NCBI GenBank assembly: GCA_964389925.1
Contig: CAYMGE010000006.1
Coordinates: forward strand, 47,636 to 111,635
Direction of reading: 5' to 3'
Length of the DNA: 64,000 nt
Source: CALECP01 sp964389925
GTDB taxonomy: Bacteria; Chloroflexota; Anaerolineae; Promineifilales; Promineifilaceae
Each line of letters opens with the position of its first letter. The first letter of the stretch is position 1. Both the position numbers and the translations under genes were made by a program. Below, piece after piece: positions 41,638 to 50,812 of this stretch. The notes beneath the pieces are model-generated. The model ran no database searches. It was given only the letters and a program-made list of their open reading frames with translations, and was not told the origin of the DNA.

Positions 41638-43791
41638 ATGTTTGGGTTAGCCGTGCATAGTCTGCGGCAAAAATCACCTACATTTGATGAGCAGGGTTTT
41701 ATCGTGCGTGGGCTGGGCTATTTACGTGGGGAGAATCGGCACATGCGTGTGGGGCATCCTTTGGGACTCAATGCGCTCAACGCGCTGTTGCTCGTTGGGG
41801 ATGAAAACATTCGTCTGCCGATAGGTGATCCATCTTGGCAAGAGACGAGCTTTCATAGACCGGCCGAGCTTTTTCTGTGGGAAATCGGCAACGATGTTAG
41901 CAAGGTGATGTTCTTGGCAAGGCTGCCAACTGTCTGGCTGGGATTATTGTTGGGCGCGGTCGCATTTCGTTGGGCAAAAGATATACGCAAACATGATGCA
42001 GTTGCGCTTGTAGCACTGGCTTTTGTCGCGCTTGATCCTAATATTTTGGCTCACGCGCGTTTGGCAACAACTGACCTTGGCATCACGGTAGCGGGAACAG
42101 TAGCGGGTTATGGGCTGTGGTGCTATTTGTCCAAACCAACGATCAAGAACGCACTTTTTGCCGCCATCACATTTGGCCTGCTCAACAATACCAAATTTAC
42201 GGCAGGATTGTTTGTCCCACTATTTGGCTTGCTAATCATTCTATCATTGCTACACGAAGCCTTTTTGTCCCGATCTATCGTGCCTCTCAAAAAGCATCTA
42301 CCTTTTTTCTTTCTATTTCCAACCATTTCATTTTTGACACTGTGGGCAATGTATGGATTTGAGATCGGCACGCTGCCTGCCAATTTGCCTGCTCTTCCTC
42401 AGTTAGCAGATCAGACATTGCCACTCGCTCATCATCTGGAGCAACTGCTCGATATTGGCAATCGTTCGACAAAAGGAGCCGCTGCTTTTCTGCTGGGCAA
42501 CTATTCACAAGAAGGTTGGTGGTATTATTTTCCCGTCGCTTTTGTGCTAAAAACGCCGTTAGTGACGTTTGGGATCGTGTTGATAGGGTTATTTAAGCTG
42601 TTAGTCGGCTTGCGACGGCCGATGACACCCTCAAACCATCAACATGTCGTAACAACGTTAATGCTTGTTGGCGTTCCAGTCGGGTTTTTGGGATTGGCGT
42701 TAGTGACAAGCGTGAACATTGGGTATCGGCTTATTTTACCAATTTTGCCATATCTAATTCTTGCAGGGGTGACTTCCCTCTTCCATAGCCAGTCATTCTC
42801 CCGTAGGCGGAAGTCACTTCTTATTTTTGGCTTGCCTGTCATTCTGCTCGTTACATCTCTGCGAATAGCACCTGATTTTTTAGCTTACTTCAATAGTTTT
42901 GCTGGCGGGGCAGACGAGGGTTGGCGTGCGCTCGTCGATAGTAATCTCGATTGGGGGCAGGATTTGCAAGGGCTGGCTGATTGGGTTGAGGAAAGTGAGA
43001 CAGAGGAAATTTGGTTGAGCTATTTTGGGGAAGCGCGACCCGATTATTATGGTATTCCGTATCGTGGGCTGAATAGTTTTCCACCGCGTTTGGTGCATCC
43101 CGATGTCAATCCGCTCTACCCTTCCGATCCCGCGCCCGGCACTTATGCGATCAGTGCGACCAATTTACAGGGGGTTATGTTTGAGGAGCGCGATGAATTT
43201 GCGTGGTTTCGGGAACGAGAGCCGTTTGCAAAAATTGGGCATTCGATCTTTTTGTATGAGGTAAAGGCGCGTGGGGAACCGTTGACGGTGTTGTTGCCAA
43301 ATATGCGTTTGCGGGATGTGGAAGCCGGCGTGTTTGCGACAAATGATCTTCGGCCGATCCACCACAATCCCACTACCACAACTATCCAACCTATCAACGG
43401 CGGCGTGCGGATGGTCTCGGCCGATAACTATGAGAGGGTATTAGCGGCCGATGAAATTGTGCCAACAGGCGGCACAGGCTGGCGACTGCTCGCATTATCC
43501 AGCGACGAAAATGATCAAACTCAACTCACAACTCGCTGGCAAGTCCAAACCCAAAGCAATGCAGCCCTGCGAATTTTTGTCCATGCCCTCGGTGCAGACG
43601 GAGAAATCCTAACCCAGTCAGATGTTCTCGATGTTTATCCCGCAACGCTGATACGTGGCGATATTGTCGAGCAGCGACATACACTGGAGATAAGCGAGGG
43701 AATTGTCGCCTATCGGGTGGGTCTCTATGATTGGCAAACAAATGGGCAGATTGGAGAGCCAACTACTTTCGAGCTACCCATTGGCGAATAA
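41638..43791 (+). CDS. GT39-like membrane glycosyltransferase, 5' end unclear
   Basis: 717 residues from the ATG at 41638. The first loop has SPTFDEQGFIVRGLGYLRGE, whose acidic D-E is the GT-C catalytic motif, and HMRVGHPLGLNALNALLL follows. About ten membrane helices lie in the N-terminal 430 residues; then a soluble domain of about 290 residues (WRALVDSNLDWGQDLQGLADW) typical of this family. It transfers sugar from a lipid-linked donor, probably to proteins or polymers. The reading frame stays open upstream to 41527 and encodes the rest of the first membrane helix (WQTQLTASFLLLL), but no ATG, GTG or TTG starts it. Either a rare start codon is used or the 5' end was altered. Confidence 0.8.
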   Translation: MFGLAVHSLRQKSPTFDEQGFIVRGLGYLRGENRHMRVGHPLGLNALNALLLVGDENIRLPIGDPSWQETSFHRPAELFLWEIGNDVSKVMFLARLPTVWLGLLLGAVAFRWAKDIRKHDAVALVALAFVALDPNILAHARLATTDLGITVAGTVAGYGLWCYLSKPTIKNALFAAITFGLLNNTKFTAGLFVPLFGLLIILSLLHEAFLSRSIVPLKKHLPFFFLFPTISFLTLWAMYGFEIGTLPANLPALPQLADQTLPLAHHLEQLLDIGNRSTKGAAAFLLGNYSQEGWWYYFPVAFVLKTPLVTFGIVLIGLFKLLVGLRRPMTPSNHQHVVTTLMLVGVPVGFLGLALVTSVNIGYRLILPILPYLILAGVTSLFHSQSFSRRRKSLLIFGLPVILLVTSLRIAPDFLAYFNSFAGGADEGWRALVDSNLDWGQDLQGLADWVEESETEEIWLSYFGEARPDYYGIPYRGLNSFPPRLVHPDVNPLYPSDPAPGTYAISATNLQGVMFEERDEFAWFREREPFAKIGHSIFLYEVKARGEPLTVLLPNMRLRDVEAGVFATNDLRPIHHNPTTTTIQPINGGVRMVSADNYERVLAADEIVPTGGTGWRLLALSSDENDQTQLTTRWQVQTQSNAALRIFVHALGADGEILTQSDVLDVYPATLIRGDIVEQRHTLEISEGIVAYRVGLYDWQTNGQIGEPTTFELPIGE

Positions 43792-43805
43792 AATTGATTT
43801 GAGAC

Positions 43806-44798
43806 CTACAGTTGCAAACTTGGGGTCACATCAAAGTTGAGAGGGGCAAAATTTTCGCGGAGGTAATGCTGATAGGCAGCCGCACCGATCATGGCGGCAT
43901 TGTCCGTACAGAGGATCAGCGGTGGATAGCGCACGGGGATGTCGAGTGTGCTTTGCATCGTCGAACGAATTTCGCTATTTGCCGATACGCCGCCAGAAAT
44001 GTGTACGGCTGTCGCTTGGTGCATCTCGGCCGCCCGCGCCGTTTTCCGCACAAGAACATCCACAACCGCCCGCTGAAAGCTGGCCGCCATATCATCAACG
44101 GGCAAACGCTGTGTATCATAGTTGCGTGTTTCGCGCATGACCGCCGTTTTGAGGCCGCTAAATGAGAAATTGTAGCCGTCTGTCATCACGGCACGTGGGA
44201 AGTTGAAGCGTTGTGGCTTGCCATTTTTGGCGGCGCGGTCGATATGAGGGCCGCCGGGATAAGGGAGGCTTAGGAGTCGGCCGACCTTATCAAACGCCTC
44301 GCCCGCCGCATCATCCAACGTCCCGCCTAAATAATCATAGGTCAAATGGTCACGCATCAAGTAAAGTGCCGTATGTCCACCACTAACGATTAGATTGAGG
44401 ATAGGAAACTCAATTTGTGGCGCGTTGTCGGTCAGCCACAGAGAGTAGATATGTCCTTCAAGATGATTTACCGCTATCAAGGGTAAATTACGGGCAAGTG
44501 CTAATCCCTTCGCCGCATTAACGCCAACCAACAGTGATCCAACTAGGCCGGGTCCATGCGTGACGGCAATTGCGTCGATGTCCTCCCAACCGAGATGAGC
44601 ATCACGCATGGCGCGTTGGATGACAGGATAGATAACCTCAATATGCTTGCGCGAGGCGACTTCGGGAAATACGCCACCATATTGGGCGTGGAGGTCGGTT
44701 TGGCTGGCGATGATGTTGCTCAGAATTTGCGTGCCGTCAAGAATGACCGCGGCGGCAGTTTCATCACAGGAGGATTCAATGGCGAGAATACGTGTCAT
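43806..44798 (-). CDS. tsaD: tRNA N6-adenosine threonylcarbamoyltransferase
   Basis: 330 residues. Start ILAIESSCDETAAAVI is canonical, followed by HGPGLVGSLLVG and the metal-binding HLEGH near 111-115. NLIVSGGHTALYLM and GGVSANSEIR are also present. TsaD transfers threonylcarbamoyl to A37 of ANN-decoding tRNAs, working with TsaB and TsaE, whose genes lie 7 kb away at 50.8-52.0 kb. It overlaps the upstream YihY gene by 4 bases (ATGA), implying cotranscription. Confidence 0.97.
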   Translation of the reverse strand: MTRILAIESSCDETAAAVILDGTQILSNIIASQTDLHAQYGGVFPEVASRKHIEVIYPVIQRAMRDAHLGWEDIDAIAVTHGPGLVGSLLVGVNAAKGLALARNLPLIAVNHLEGHIYSLWLTDNAPQIEFPILNLIVSGGHTALYLMRDHLTYDYLGGTLDDAAGEAFDKVGRLLSLPYPGGPHIDRAAKNGKPQRFNFPRAVMTDGYNFSFSGLKTAVMRETRNYDTQRLPVDDMAASFQRAVVDVLVRKTARAAEMHQATAVHISGGVSANSEIRSTMQSTLDIPVRYPPLILCTDNAAMIGAAAYQHYLRENFAPLNFDVTPSLQL

Positions 44799-45832
44799 GA
44801 GCGTGAAAAACGGGTGCGAAGGTTGCTAAAAAATGCGCGTATCATTGCGATAAAAGTTAGGGTGGTTTGTGGTTGGGGATCGGCCGATTCTAAAGAGCCA
44901 CTAGAGACCTCGACTGCTTCTAACAACGCCTCACCATCTGGCCCAAGCTCATCGATCAGAACCCTGCGCGTGCCATATTCATACGTGTAAACATAGCTAA
45001 CTTCCACACCAAACAGCATAATCTGCATTGTATAAAAGAACCAGACGAGAACAACTAGCAACGAGCCAGCCGCGCCATAAGCAGAGCCGACGCTCGCATT
45101 GCTAATATAAAAGACCAGTGCGTAGTTACCGACCTGAAAGAGTAGTGCGGCAGTAAGTGCGCCCAGCAAAACGTCAGATGTGCTGATTTTTGCCTGTGTC
45201 ATACGGCGAAAGACGATGATAAAAATCAGAGCAAGCAGAAATAAGGTCACCAGCGCATTTAGAACGGGCAGAACGATTGTGAAGAAAGGTGTATAGGTTT
45301 GTATCAGTAGCTCGATTTCGCTGACAACGCTGTTCAAAATCACCGCGCCAAACAAAAGGATACCGACGATTATGACAGCCAAGACTGCACGCAGTCGGCT
45401 CGTTATAAGATTAAATAGACCCTTTGTATCTTTGTGCGGTACATGCCAAATTGTGTCAAACGCATCTTGGAGCTGGTAAAAGAGATTGGACGCACTGAAC
45501 ATGACAACCCCCAAACTGAGTAGCGTCGCCAATATCCCTTCATTCGCATTATTGGTCTGTTTTAAGACAGTCGTCAACATTTCTACTACATCATCGCCGA
45601 ACTGGGGAGCAATCTCCTCACTCAGGTATTTCTGGATTGAGATGGCCTCGCCTGCATAAAACAAGCCAACGCCTGCGACTGCGAAGATGAGCAACGGGGC
45701 GAGGGAAAGCCCAATGTAAAATGCAAGTGAAGAGGCGATACGCGGCACTTTATCATTTGTCCATTTTTTGTAGGCACTTTTAAGAATATGCCCAAATGCT
45801 TTGAGTGCTGCGAACCAATCAAATTGTTTCAT
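44795..45832 (-). CDS. YihY/BrkB-family inner-membrane protein
   Basis: 345 residues with about six membrane helices in the first 285. Family traits are DKVPRIASSLAFYIGLSLAPLLIF near the start and YGAAGSLLVVLVWFFYTMQIMLFGVE in the last helix pair. The C-terminal 60 residues are soluble and end in a basic tail. The family was once called ribonuclease BN, but the enzyme activity belongs elsewhere; the role of YihY is unclear. A TCGGCCGA octamer lies 9 bases upstream of the start, between this gene and the divergent DUF2723 gene. Confidence 0.88.
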   Translation of the reverse strand: MKQFDWFAALKAFGHILKSAYKKWTNDKVPRIASSLAFYIGLSLAPLLIFAVAGVGLFYAGEAISIQKYLSEEIAPQFGDDVVEMLTTVLKQTNNANEGILATLLSLGVVMFSASNLFYQLQDAFDTIWHVPHKDTKGLFNLITSRLRAVLAVIIVGILLFGAVILNSVVSEIELLIQTYTPFFTIVLPVLNALVTLFLLALIFIIVFRRMTQAKISTSDVLLGALTAALLFQVGNYALVFYISNASVGSAYGAAGSLLVVLVWFFYTMQIMLFGVEVSYVYTYEYGTRRVLIDELGPDGEALLEAVEVSSGSLESADPQPQTTLTFIAMIRAFFSNLRTRFSRS

Positions 45833-45895
45833 GATGATTATCGGCCGATTGCTGAACGACCCAATACAATTGTAGTCTTAGTAAGCAGGTTTCGC

Positions 45896-45901
45896 CATAA
45901 T
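45896..45901 (+). promoter_or_regulatory. -10-like CATAAT before the DUF2723 gene
   Basis: CATAAT ends 7 nt before the ATG at 45909 with no Shine-Dalgarno site between. This is the same spacing as the boxes before dusB and aroB. Confidence 0.4.
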
Positions 45902-45908
45902 TAGCCGG

Positions 45909-48900
45909 ATGGCAAGTAACAAGTGGACACCTGTTTTGGGAGTGATTTTTCTGTTTTGTGGCGTGATTGCGGCCGAACGCGCCCTATTCGAGGCGACTTT
46001 CCCACGCTGGACATGGTTAGGATTGCCAATTGCAGCGGTTGGCATTTCGATTATCGCCACAATTCTGCTTGTCCTGATAAAACCACTCATCCTAAATGCT
46101 ATGCTTTGTCTCAGAACCCTCACCCCTAGCCTCTCTCGCTCAGGGAGGCGGGGGGCGAGGGGCGAGGTTTTTAGACTTGCCGATATACGAATTGAGGCAG
46201 CAATCGTCTTCCCATTTTTGCTCAATCTATTTTGGCTATTCGACCCCACCGTTGACTTAATCCGCTCACGCTGGCTGCTAGGCTTATCACTGTGGCTGAT
46301 CTTGCTATTGACCATCTATGCCAAAAATCGTCGTCATCCGTTTACCACTTACTGCTTACTACTCCTCTCTTTGCTCATTCCGCTCTACTGGGCAACGCTG
46401 GGGCGCGATGTGGGATCGGCCGATACCTTTGAGTTTCAGGTCACCGCACCGCAGTTGGGAATCGCACACCCGACCGGCTATCCACTCTATCTGCTGCTCG
46501 GCAAGTTGTGGACACTGCTCCTGCCCTTTCAATCTGTGGCGATGCGCTTGAACATTGGGACAGCAATCTATGCGCTGATTGCGTGCGTGATTGTTGGATG
46601 GGTTGCGGCGAAGTTATTTGGAAGACCGTTGGTAGGGATTCTAGTCGGGGTTGTTTTTGGGCTGCGGCCGACATTTTGGAGTCAGGCGGTGGCGGCCGAA
46701 GTATACACGCTCCATGCCATTTTTGTGGCAGGCGCTATTTTGCTGTGGCAGATGCAGCTTGCCAAGAATTTGGGCAAGCGTTGGGCTTTGCTCGCGTTTT
46801 GGCTCGGCTTAGGAATGACAAATCACGTGACGACTGTCCTTTTGCTTCCCGCCACAGCATTTTTGTATCTGAGCCAATCTGAAAGCATTGCCTCGAAAAT
46901 CAGAGCATTGCCAAAAATTATTATCACCGCCCTCCTTCCCCTGCTTCTATACCTCTATTTACCGTTGCGGTGGCAAGCGGTGAATGGAGAGGCAATGGGC
47001 TTCGGCCGATTCTTTCAGTGGGTGACGGGCAGCCGCTTTGCAGGAGCATTGCAATGGGGTGCATGGCTGCGAGATCAAGCTAGGTGGGGGATTCTCGGCC
47101 GATTTTTCCTACAAGAATGGGGCTGGGTTGGCCTCGCGCTCATCATCGTTGGCTTTATTTATCTACTCGTCCACCATCGTCGCTTTGCTATCGCTCTCTT
47201 CTTAACTTGGTCAGCATTTTCATTTTATTGCCTCAACTACTACGTCCCCGATCTTAACGTTTTTTTGCTCCCAGCTCATTTAACAATGGCAATTACGTTG
47301 GGAGGCTGCATTCCCATTCTCGATTCAATTTTGCACAAGCTCTCAAAAGCACCGGAGCCTTTAACAGCACTGTCACCTTTCATTTTGTTAAGTCTGTTCA
47401 TCGGTGTCCCACAAACATTTCGACAAGTCGATCAATCTGCGCCAAATGAGCTAACGACGTGGGCGACCGCCATTCTCAATGCGCCACTGGCTAAGAATGC
47501 CACAATTTTGGCAGATAGTGATAAATTCCCACCCCTCTACTATTTACAGCAGGCGGAGGGAATGCGGCCTGATTTGGAGATTATGATGCTGCCAGATGAG
47601 GGCGCGTATCGAGCCGCGCTAGAGCAGCGGGTGGTGATCGGTCAAAAAGTTTATCTCGCACGCTTTTTGCCGCGTCTGCCTTACGCAATGCGTGCGACGA
47701 CACCACTCGTAGAGATTGCGCCCGAACAGCCATTGATTGATGTCGAAACGGTCGAGCCACAATTTACCGTCGAAGGCATTGGTTTAGTAGAAAGCTCACT
47801 GCAATTAGAATCAGACTATGGCAAAAATACGGCTGCGCTATCGTTCACATGGCGACGACTGGCAGCGCAGCCAGCGCCCTCACAGTTAGTCTATCTGCGT
47901 TGGGTCAGCAATGGTTGGGCAACAACGCCAAGCAGTCAACATCCCGTCAACAACAGTTATCCAACGGCGGCGTGGTCGGCCGATGAAGTCGTCAACGATT
48001 TCTACCTACTCGAAAAACCACTCGTTACCACACCGCAGTCGGTCGAATTGCAAATTGCGCTGGGAGAGGCGTTTCGCTCGGCCGATTCACTCACATGGCA
48101 CACCCTAAAGACGGTCACGCTACAGCCACAAGCCGATCTGCCGCTCACAACCCCTGTCCGCATCTGGCGAGGCAAGCAAACAGTGAACACAGTCTCAATC
48201 ACGCCCGCCTCCCGCCCCGAAAAGCCTTTTTCGATTTTGCTCAATGGGCAAACGTCACATCCGCAGATTTGGCAAGTCAAAACGCTGCATCCTACCCAGT
48301 TGTTTGAGTCCTGTCTCGGTGATTGTTTTTCTCAGGCAGAACTAGCACACGCAAGTTATACGTGGGAACAGCGTGCCGCTATTGCGGAGACCGGAAGACA
48401 TCAGATTTTTATTGCGCCGAGAGGGGGTGATGTGCGTTGTGGCTGGTTTAGTTGGCTGCAAGAATGGTGTGAGATCGGCCGAGTCACCATCAACGGTGTC
48501 CCATTACCGGAGGGGGCAGTGAATTTCGATGATAAAGTTGGGCTACTTTCGGCCGAGATTCCCACACCCACGCTCACCCCCAATGGCTTATTTGAACTCA
48601 CCCTCAACTGGCAAAGCCTTAGCCCAATTGAGGATGATTATACCGTTTTCGTCCAAGTGTTGGACGAAAACGATACGATTGTGGGGCAAGTCGATAGTTG
48701 GCCTGTGCAGGGAACCTATCCAACTAGCCAGTGGGAGGTAGGCGAGATTGTGCGTGATCCCTATCAAGTTCAGCTTGCACCAGAGTTGGCAAGCGGCAAC
48801 TATCGACTCGTCGTCGGGTTCTATCGTCTGCGCGATTTGCGGCGATTGCCCGTGCTAGATACATCTGGCACAACGATTGAAGATCGGTTCATTGTGCCAA

Positions 48901-48917
48901 GTCTGTTTGTACCCTAG
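45909..48917 (+). CDS. DUF2723-type membrane protein (protein O-mannosyltransferase-like)
   Basis: 1002 residues. The DUF2723 core at about 155-300 shows LGRDVGSADTFEFQVTAPQLG, IAHPTGYPLYLLLGKLW and FWSQAVAAEVYTLHAIFVAG, the hallmarks of GT-C enzymes like TMEM260. About twelve membrane helices run to residue 510. The C-terminal 490 residues are soluble, with a beta-rich domain of the type fused to such enzymes in Chloroflexota (QFTVEGIGLVESSLQLESDYG). A 51-base G/C-rich palindrome lies in frame near residues 70-86 and is foreign to the family. Predicted activity: mannosylation of exported proteins (inference from family). Confidence 0.85.
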   Translation: MASNKWTPVLGVIFLFCGVIAAERALFEATFPRWTWLGLPIAAVGISIIATILLVLIKPLILNAMLCLRTLTPSLSRSGRRGARGEVFRLADIRIEAAIVFPFLLNLFWLFDPTVDLIRSRWLLGLSLWLILLLTIYAKNRRHPFTTYCLLLLSLLIPLYWATLGRDVGSADTFEFQVTAPQLGIAHPTGYPLYLLLGKLWTLLLPFQSVAMRLNIGTAIYALIACVIVGWVAAKLFGRPLVGILVGVVFGLRPTFWSQAVAAEVYTLHAIFVAGAILLWQMQLAKNLGKRWALLAFWLGLGMTNHVTTVLLLPATAFLYLSQSESIASKIRALPKIIITALLPLLLYLYLPLRWQAVNGEAMGFGRFFQWVTGSRFAGALQWGAWLRDQARWGILGRFFLQEWGWVGLALIIVGFIYLLVHHRRFAIALFLTWSAFSFYCLNYYVPDLNVFLLPAHLTMAITLGGCIPILDSILHKLSKAPEPLTALSPFILLSLFIGVPQTFRQVDQSAPNELTTWATAILNAPLAKNATILADSDKFPPLYYLQQAEGMRPDLEIMMLPDEGAYRAALEQRVVIGQKVYLARFLPRLPYAMRATTPLVEIAPEQPLIDVETVEPQFTVEGIGLVESSLQLESDYGKNTAALSFTWRRLAAQPAPSQLVYLRWVSNGWATTPSSQHPVNNSYPTAAWSADEVVNDFYLLEKPLVTTPQSVELQIALGEAFRSADSLTWHTLKTVTLQPQADLPLTTPVRIWRGKQTVNTVSITPASRPEKPFSILLNGQTSHPQIWQVKTLHPTQLFESCLGDCFSQAELAHASYTWEQRAAIAETGRHQIFIAPRGGDVRCGWFSWLQEWCEIGRVTINGVPLPEGAVNFDDKVGLLSAEIPTPTLTPNGLFELTLNWQSLSPIEDDYTVFVQVLDENDTIVGQVDSWPVQGTYPTSQWEVGEIVRDPYQVQLAPELASGNYRLVVGFYRLRDLRRLPVLDTSGTTIEDRFIVPSLFVP
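46117..46167. repeat. REP-like palindrome inside the DUF2723 coding sequence
   Basis: CCCTCACCCCTAGCC... pairs with ...GGGCGAGGGGCGAGG across about 51 bases. This is the intergenic CCTCACCCCTAGCCC type known from many genomes, here inside a gene. It is 17 codons long, so the frame is kept, encoding a Thr/Ser/Arg/Gly-rich insertion (about 70-86) between membrane helices. Confidence 0.75.
46337..46362 (+). repeat. Short heptad run inside the DUF2723 gene
   Basis: TTTACCA, CTTACTG, CTTACTA and CTCCTC are phased 7-mers like those in intercistronic spacers. They encode a Thr/Tyr/Leu stretch between membrane helices, so the repeat has spread into coding sequence. Confidence 0.4.
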
Positions 48918-48945
48918 CGACTCCGCCCGACGTGTTCGCCTATAG

Positions 48946-50223
48946 TCATGATTTAGAAGCTGCGAGAGCCTGCTCCAAATCTGCAATGATGTCGTCAATA
49001 TGTTCGATGCCGACACAGAGACGCAGCATGTCGCCTGAGATACCGGCCGATTCCAACTCGGCCTCTGTCAATTGGCGATGAGTTGTCGAGGCAGGATGCG
49101 AGGCGAGTGATTTTGCATCGCCGATGTTGACGAGACGCTTGAAAATTTTGAGCGCGTCATAGAATTTGACCCCCGCATCAAAGCCACCCTTCACGCCAAA
49201 GTTGAGCAATGCAGATGGTTTTCCGCCTGTGTATTTTTGTGCTAGCTCGTGGTAGGGGGAGTCGGTCAACCCTGCATAGTTGACCCATGCAACCTGCTCA
49301 TGTCCTTGCAGATATTCAGCGACCTTTTGTGCGTTTTCACAGTGCCGCTCCATCCGTAGTGAGAGCGTTTCGATTCCTTGCAGCATCAAGAACGCATTGA
49401 ACGGGCTGATGGCTGACCCCGTGTTGCGGAGAGGAACGGTGCGAGCGCGGGCGATATAAGCGGCCGGCCCCATCGCTTCCGTATAAACTACGCCATGATA
49501 AGAGGCTTCAGGGGTCGTCAACATGTGGAAACGCTCGGCATGTTCCTCCCACGGGAAGTTACCGCTATCAACGATGATGCCGCCAATCGACGTACCGTGA
49601 CCGTTCATATATTTTGTCAGCGAATGCACAACGATGTCTGCGCCATATTCGATTGGCTTAATCAAGATGGGCGTTGCGACAGTGTTATCGACAATGAGCG
49701 GCACGCCGTGCTTGTGCGCCATCTCTGCTAATGCTTCAATGTCAGCAATGTTGCCAGCGGGGTTGCCAATCGATTCACAATAAACGCAAGCTGTTTTATC
49801 GTCGATCAGCCCTTCAAGGCTCTCCACGTTATCATCTGCGCCAAAGCGCACGTCGATACCCTGTTTTGGCAACATGTGGGCGAACAATGTGTAGGTTCCG
49901 CCGTAAAGCAGGGGGACACTGACAACGTTCATGCCCGCTTCGGCGATGGTCAAAATGGCGTAGTTGATGGCGGCCGAGCCAGCACTCACAGCCAAACCCG
50001 CGATGCCCCCCTCCAGTTCAGCCACGCGCTTTTCCAGCACGTCGGCCGTTGGGTTCATGATGCGCGTGTAGATGTTGCCCGGAACAGCAAGGTTAAATAG
50101 GTCTGCACCATGTTGTGCATTGTCAAATTCGTAGGCAGTTGTCTGATAAATTGGGACAGCGACTGATTTTGTAGTTGGCTCTGTATCATAGCCAGCATGG
50201 ATGGCAATTGTTTCGTCTCTCAT
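48946..50223 (-). CDS. metY: O-acetylhomoserine sulfhydrylase (MetY-type)
   Basis: 425 residues. N-terminus MRDETIAIHAGYDTEP is typical of the Cys/Met PLP family. It shows YTRIMNPTADVLEKRVAELE, SAGSAAINYA, and the PLP Lys in HSLTKYMNGHGTSIGG near residue 204. Longer than MetB/MetC by about 40 residues, like MetY. It makes homocysteine from O-acetylhomoserine and sulfide, and sulfate-handling genes lie at 59-62 kb. A Shine-Dalgarno AAAGGA precedes the start. Confidence 0.93.
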   Translation of the reverse strand: MRDETIAIHAGYDTEPTTKSVAVPIYQTTAYEFDNAQHGADLFNLAVPGNIYTRIMNPTADVLEKRVAELEGGIAGLAVSAGSAAINYAILTIAEAGMNVVSVPLLYGGTYTLFAHMLPKQGIDVRFGADDNVESLEGLIDDKTACVYCESIGNPAGNIADIEALAEMAHKHGVPLIVDNTVATPILIKPIEYGADIVVHSLTKYMNGHGTSIGGIIVDSGNFPWEEHAERFHMLTTPEASYHGVVYTEAMGPAAYIARARTVPLRNTGSAISPFNAFLMLQGIETLSLRMERHCENAQKVAEYLQGHEQVAWVNYAGLTDSPYHELAQKYTGGKPSALLNFGVKGGFDAGVKFYDALKIFKRLVNIGDAKSLASHPASTTHRQLTEAELESAGISGDMLRLCVGIEHIDDIIADLEQALAASKS

Positions 50224-50280
50224 TTAGATTTTTCCTTTTAGATGTTAATCGGGGTGCAACTTGGGTGGGATTTGTGAGAA

Positions 50281-50790
50281 TTATAGTGGCATCGGCCGAA
50301 ATACGCTCTTCTTCTTAGCGACTGCAAAGCGTTCTTGGATGAGCATTTCATTCAGCGGTTCAAGCGTCATCAGAATCGCGGCCTCTTTTGTGTCTTTGTA
50401 ATAATTTTTGCGCCGCCCCACCTCAACAAAACCGAGCTTTTGATATAACTGCTGCGCGGGAATATTTTTCTCGCGCACCTCTAGCGTGACTAGAAATGTG
50501 TTTTTCTCGCACGCCTGCACGAGTTCGTGCAGTAATAATATCTCCCCCAACCCGTTGCGCTGCCATGCGGGATGCACGGCAATCATGCTAATGTGCATCT
50601 CGTCTGCCATCACCCAATGTCCGGCATATCCCAAAATTGCCCCCGCAATTTCCAACACGTGATACATCGCCAGCTCATTGCGCTTAATTTCCTTTTCATA
50701 CCCCTGTCGTGTCCACGGGGTCGGGTAGGCGATGCGTTCGATCTCCAGCACAGTGTCAATATCATTCAGCGTCATCGGCCGAAGTACCAC
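50281..50790 (-). CDS. rimI: Ribosomal protein S18 alanine N-acetyltransferase-like (RimI)
   Basis: 169 residues from a GTG at 50790. This start gives the family N-terminus VLRPMTLNDIDTVLEIE, whereas an ATG at 50832 would add 14 residues encoded by heptad repeats and overlap tsaB. The GNAT fold is clear: acetyl-CoA loop AVHPAWQRNGLGEILLLHEL and C-terminal LYQKLGFVEVGRRKNYY. It acetylates ribosomal S18 or related N-termini. As in many bacteria it follows tsaB. A tail of about 25 residues after the fold (ERFAVAKKKSVFRPMPL) is unusual. Confidence 0.85.
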   Translation of the reverse strand: MVLRPMTLNDIDTVLEIERIAYPTPWTRQGYEKEIKRNELAMYHVLEIAGAILGYAGHWVMADEMHISMIAVHPAWQRNGLGEILLLHELVQACEKNTFLVTLEVREKNIPAQQLYQKLGFVEVGRRKNYYKDTKEAAILMTLEPLNEMLIQERFAVAKKKSVFRPMPL

Positions 50791-50812
50791 TTGCTCACTA
50801 TCCACTGTCCAC
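50785..50812. repeat. Heptad run at the tsaB/rimI junction
   Basis: The plus strand reads ACTTGCT, CACTATC, CACTGTC, CACTTTC, and on the minus strand these form the tsaB 3' codons and the approach to the rimI start. Same class as the exopolysaccharide operon spacers. Confidence 0.5.
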
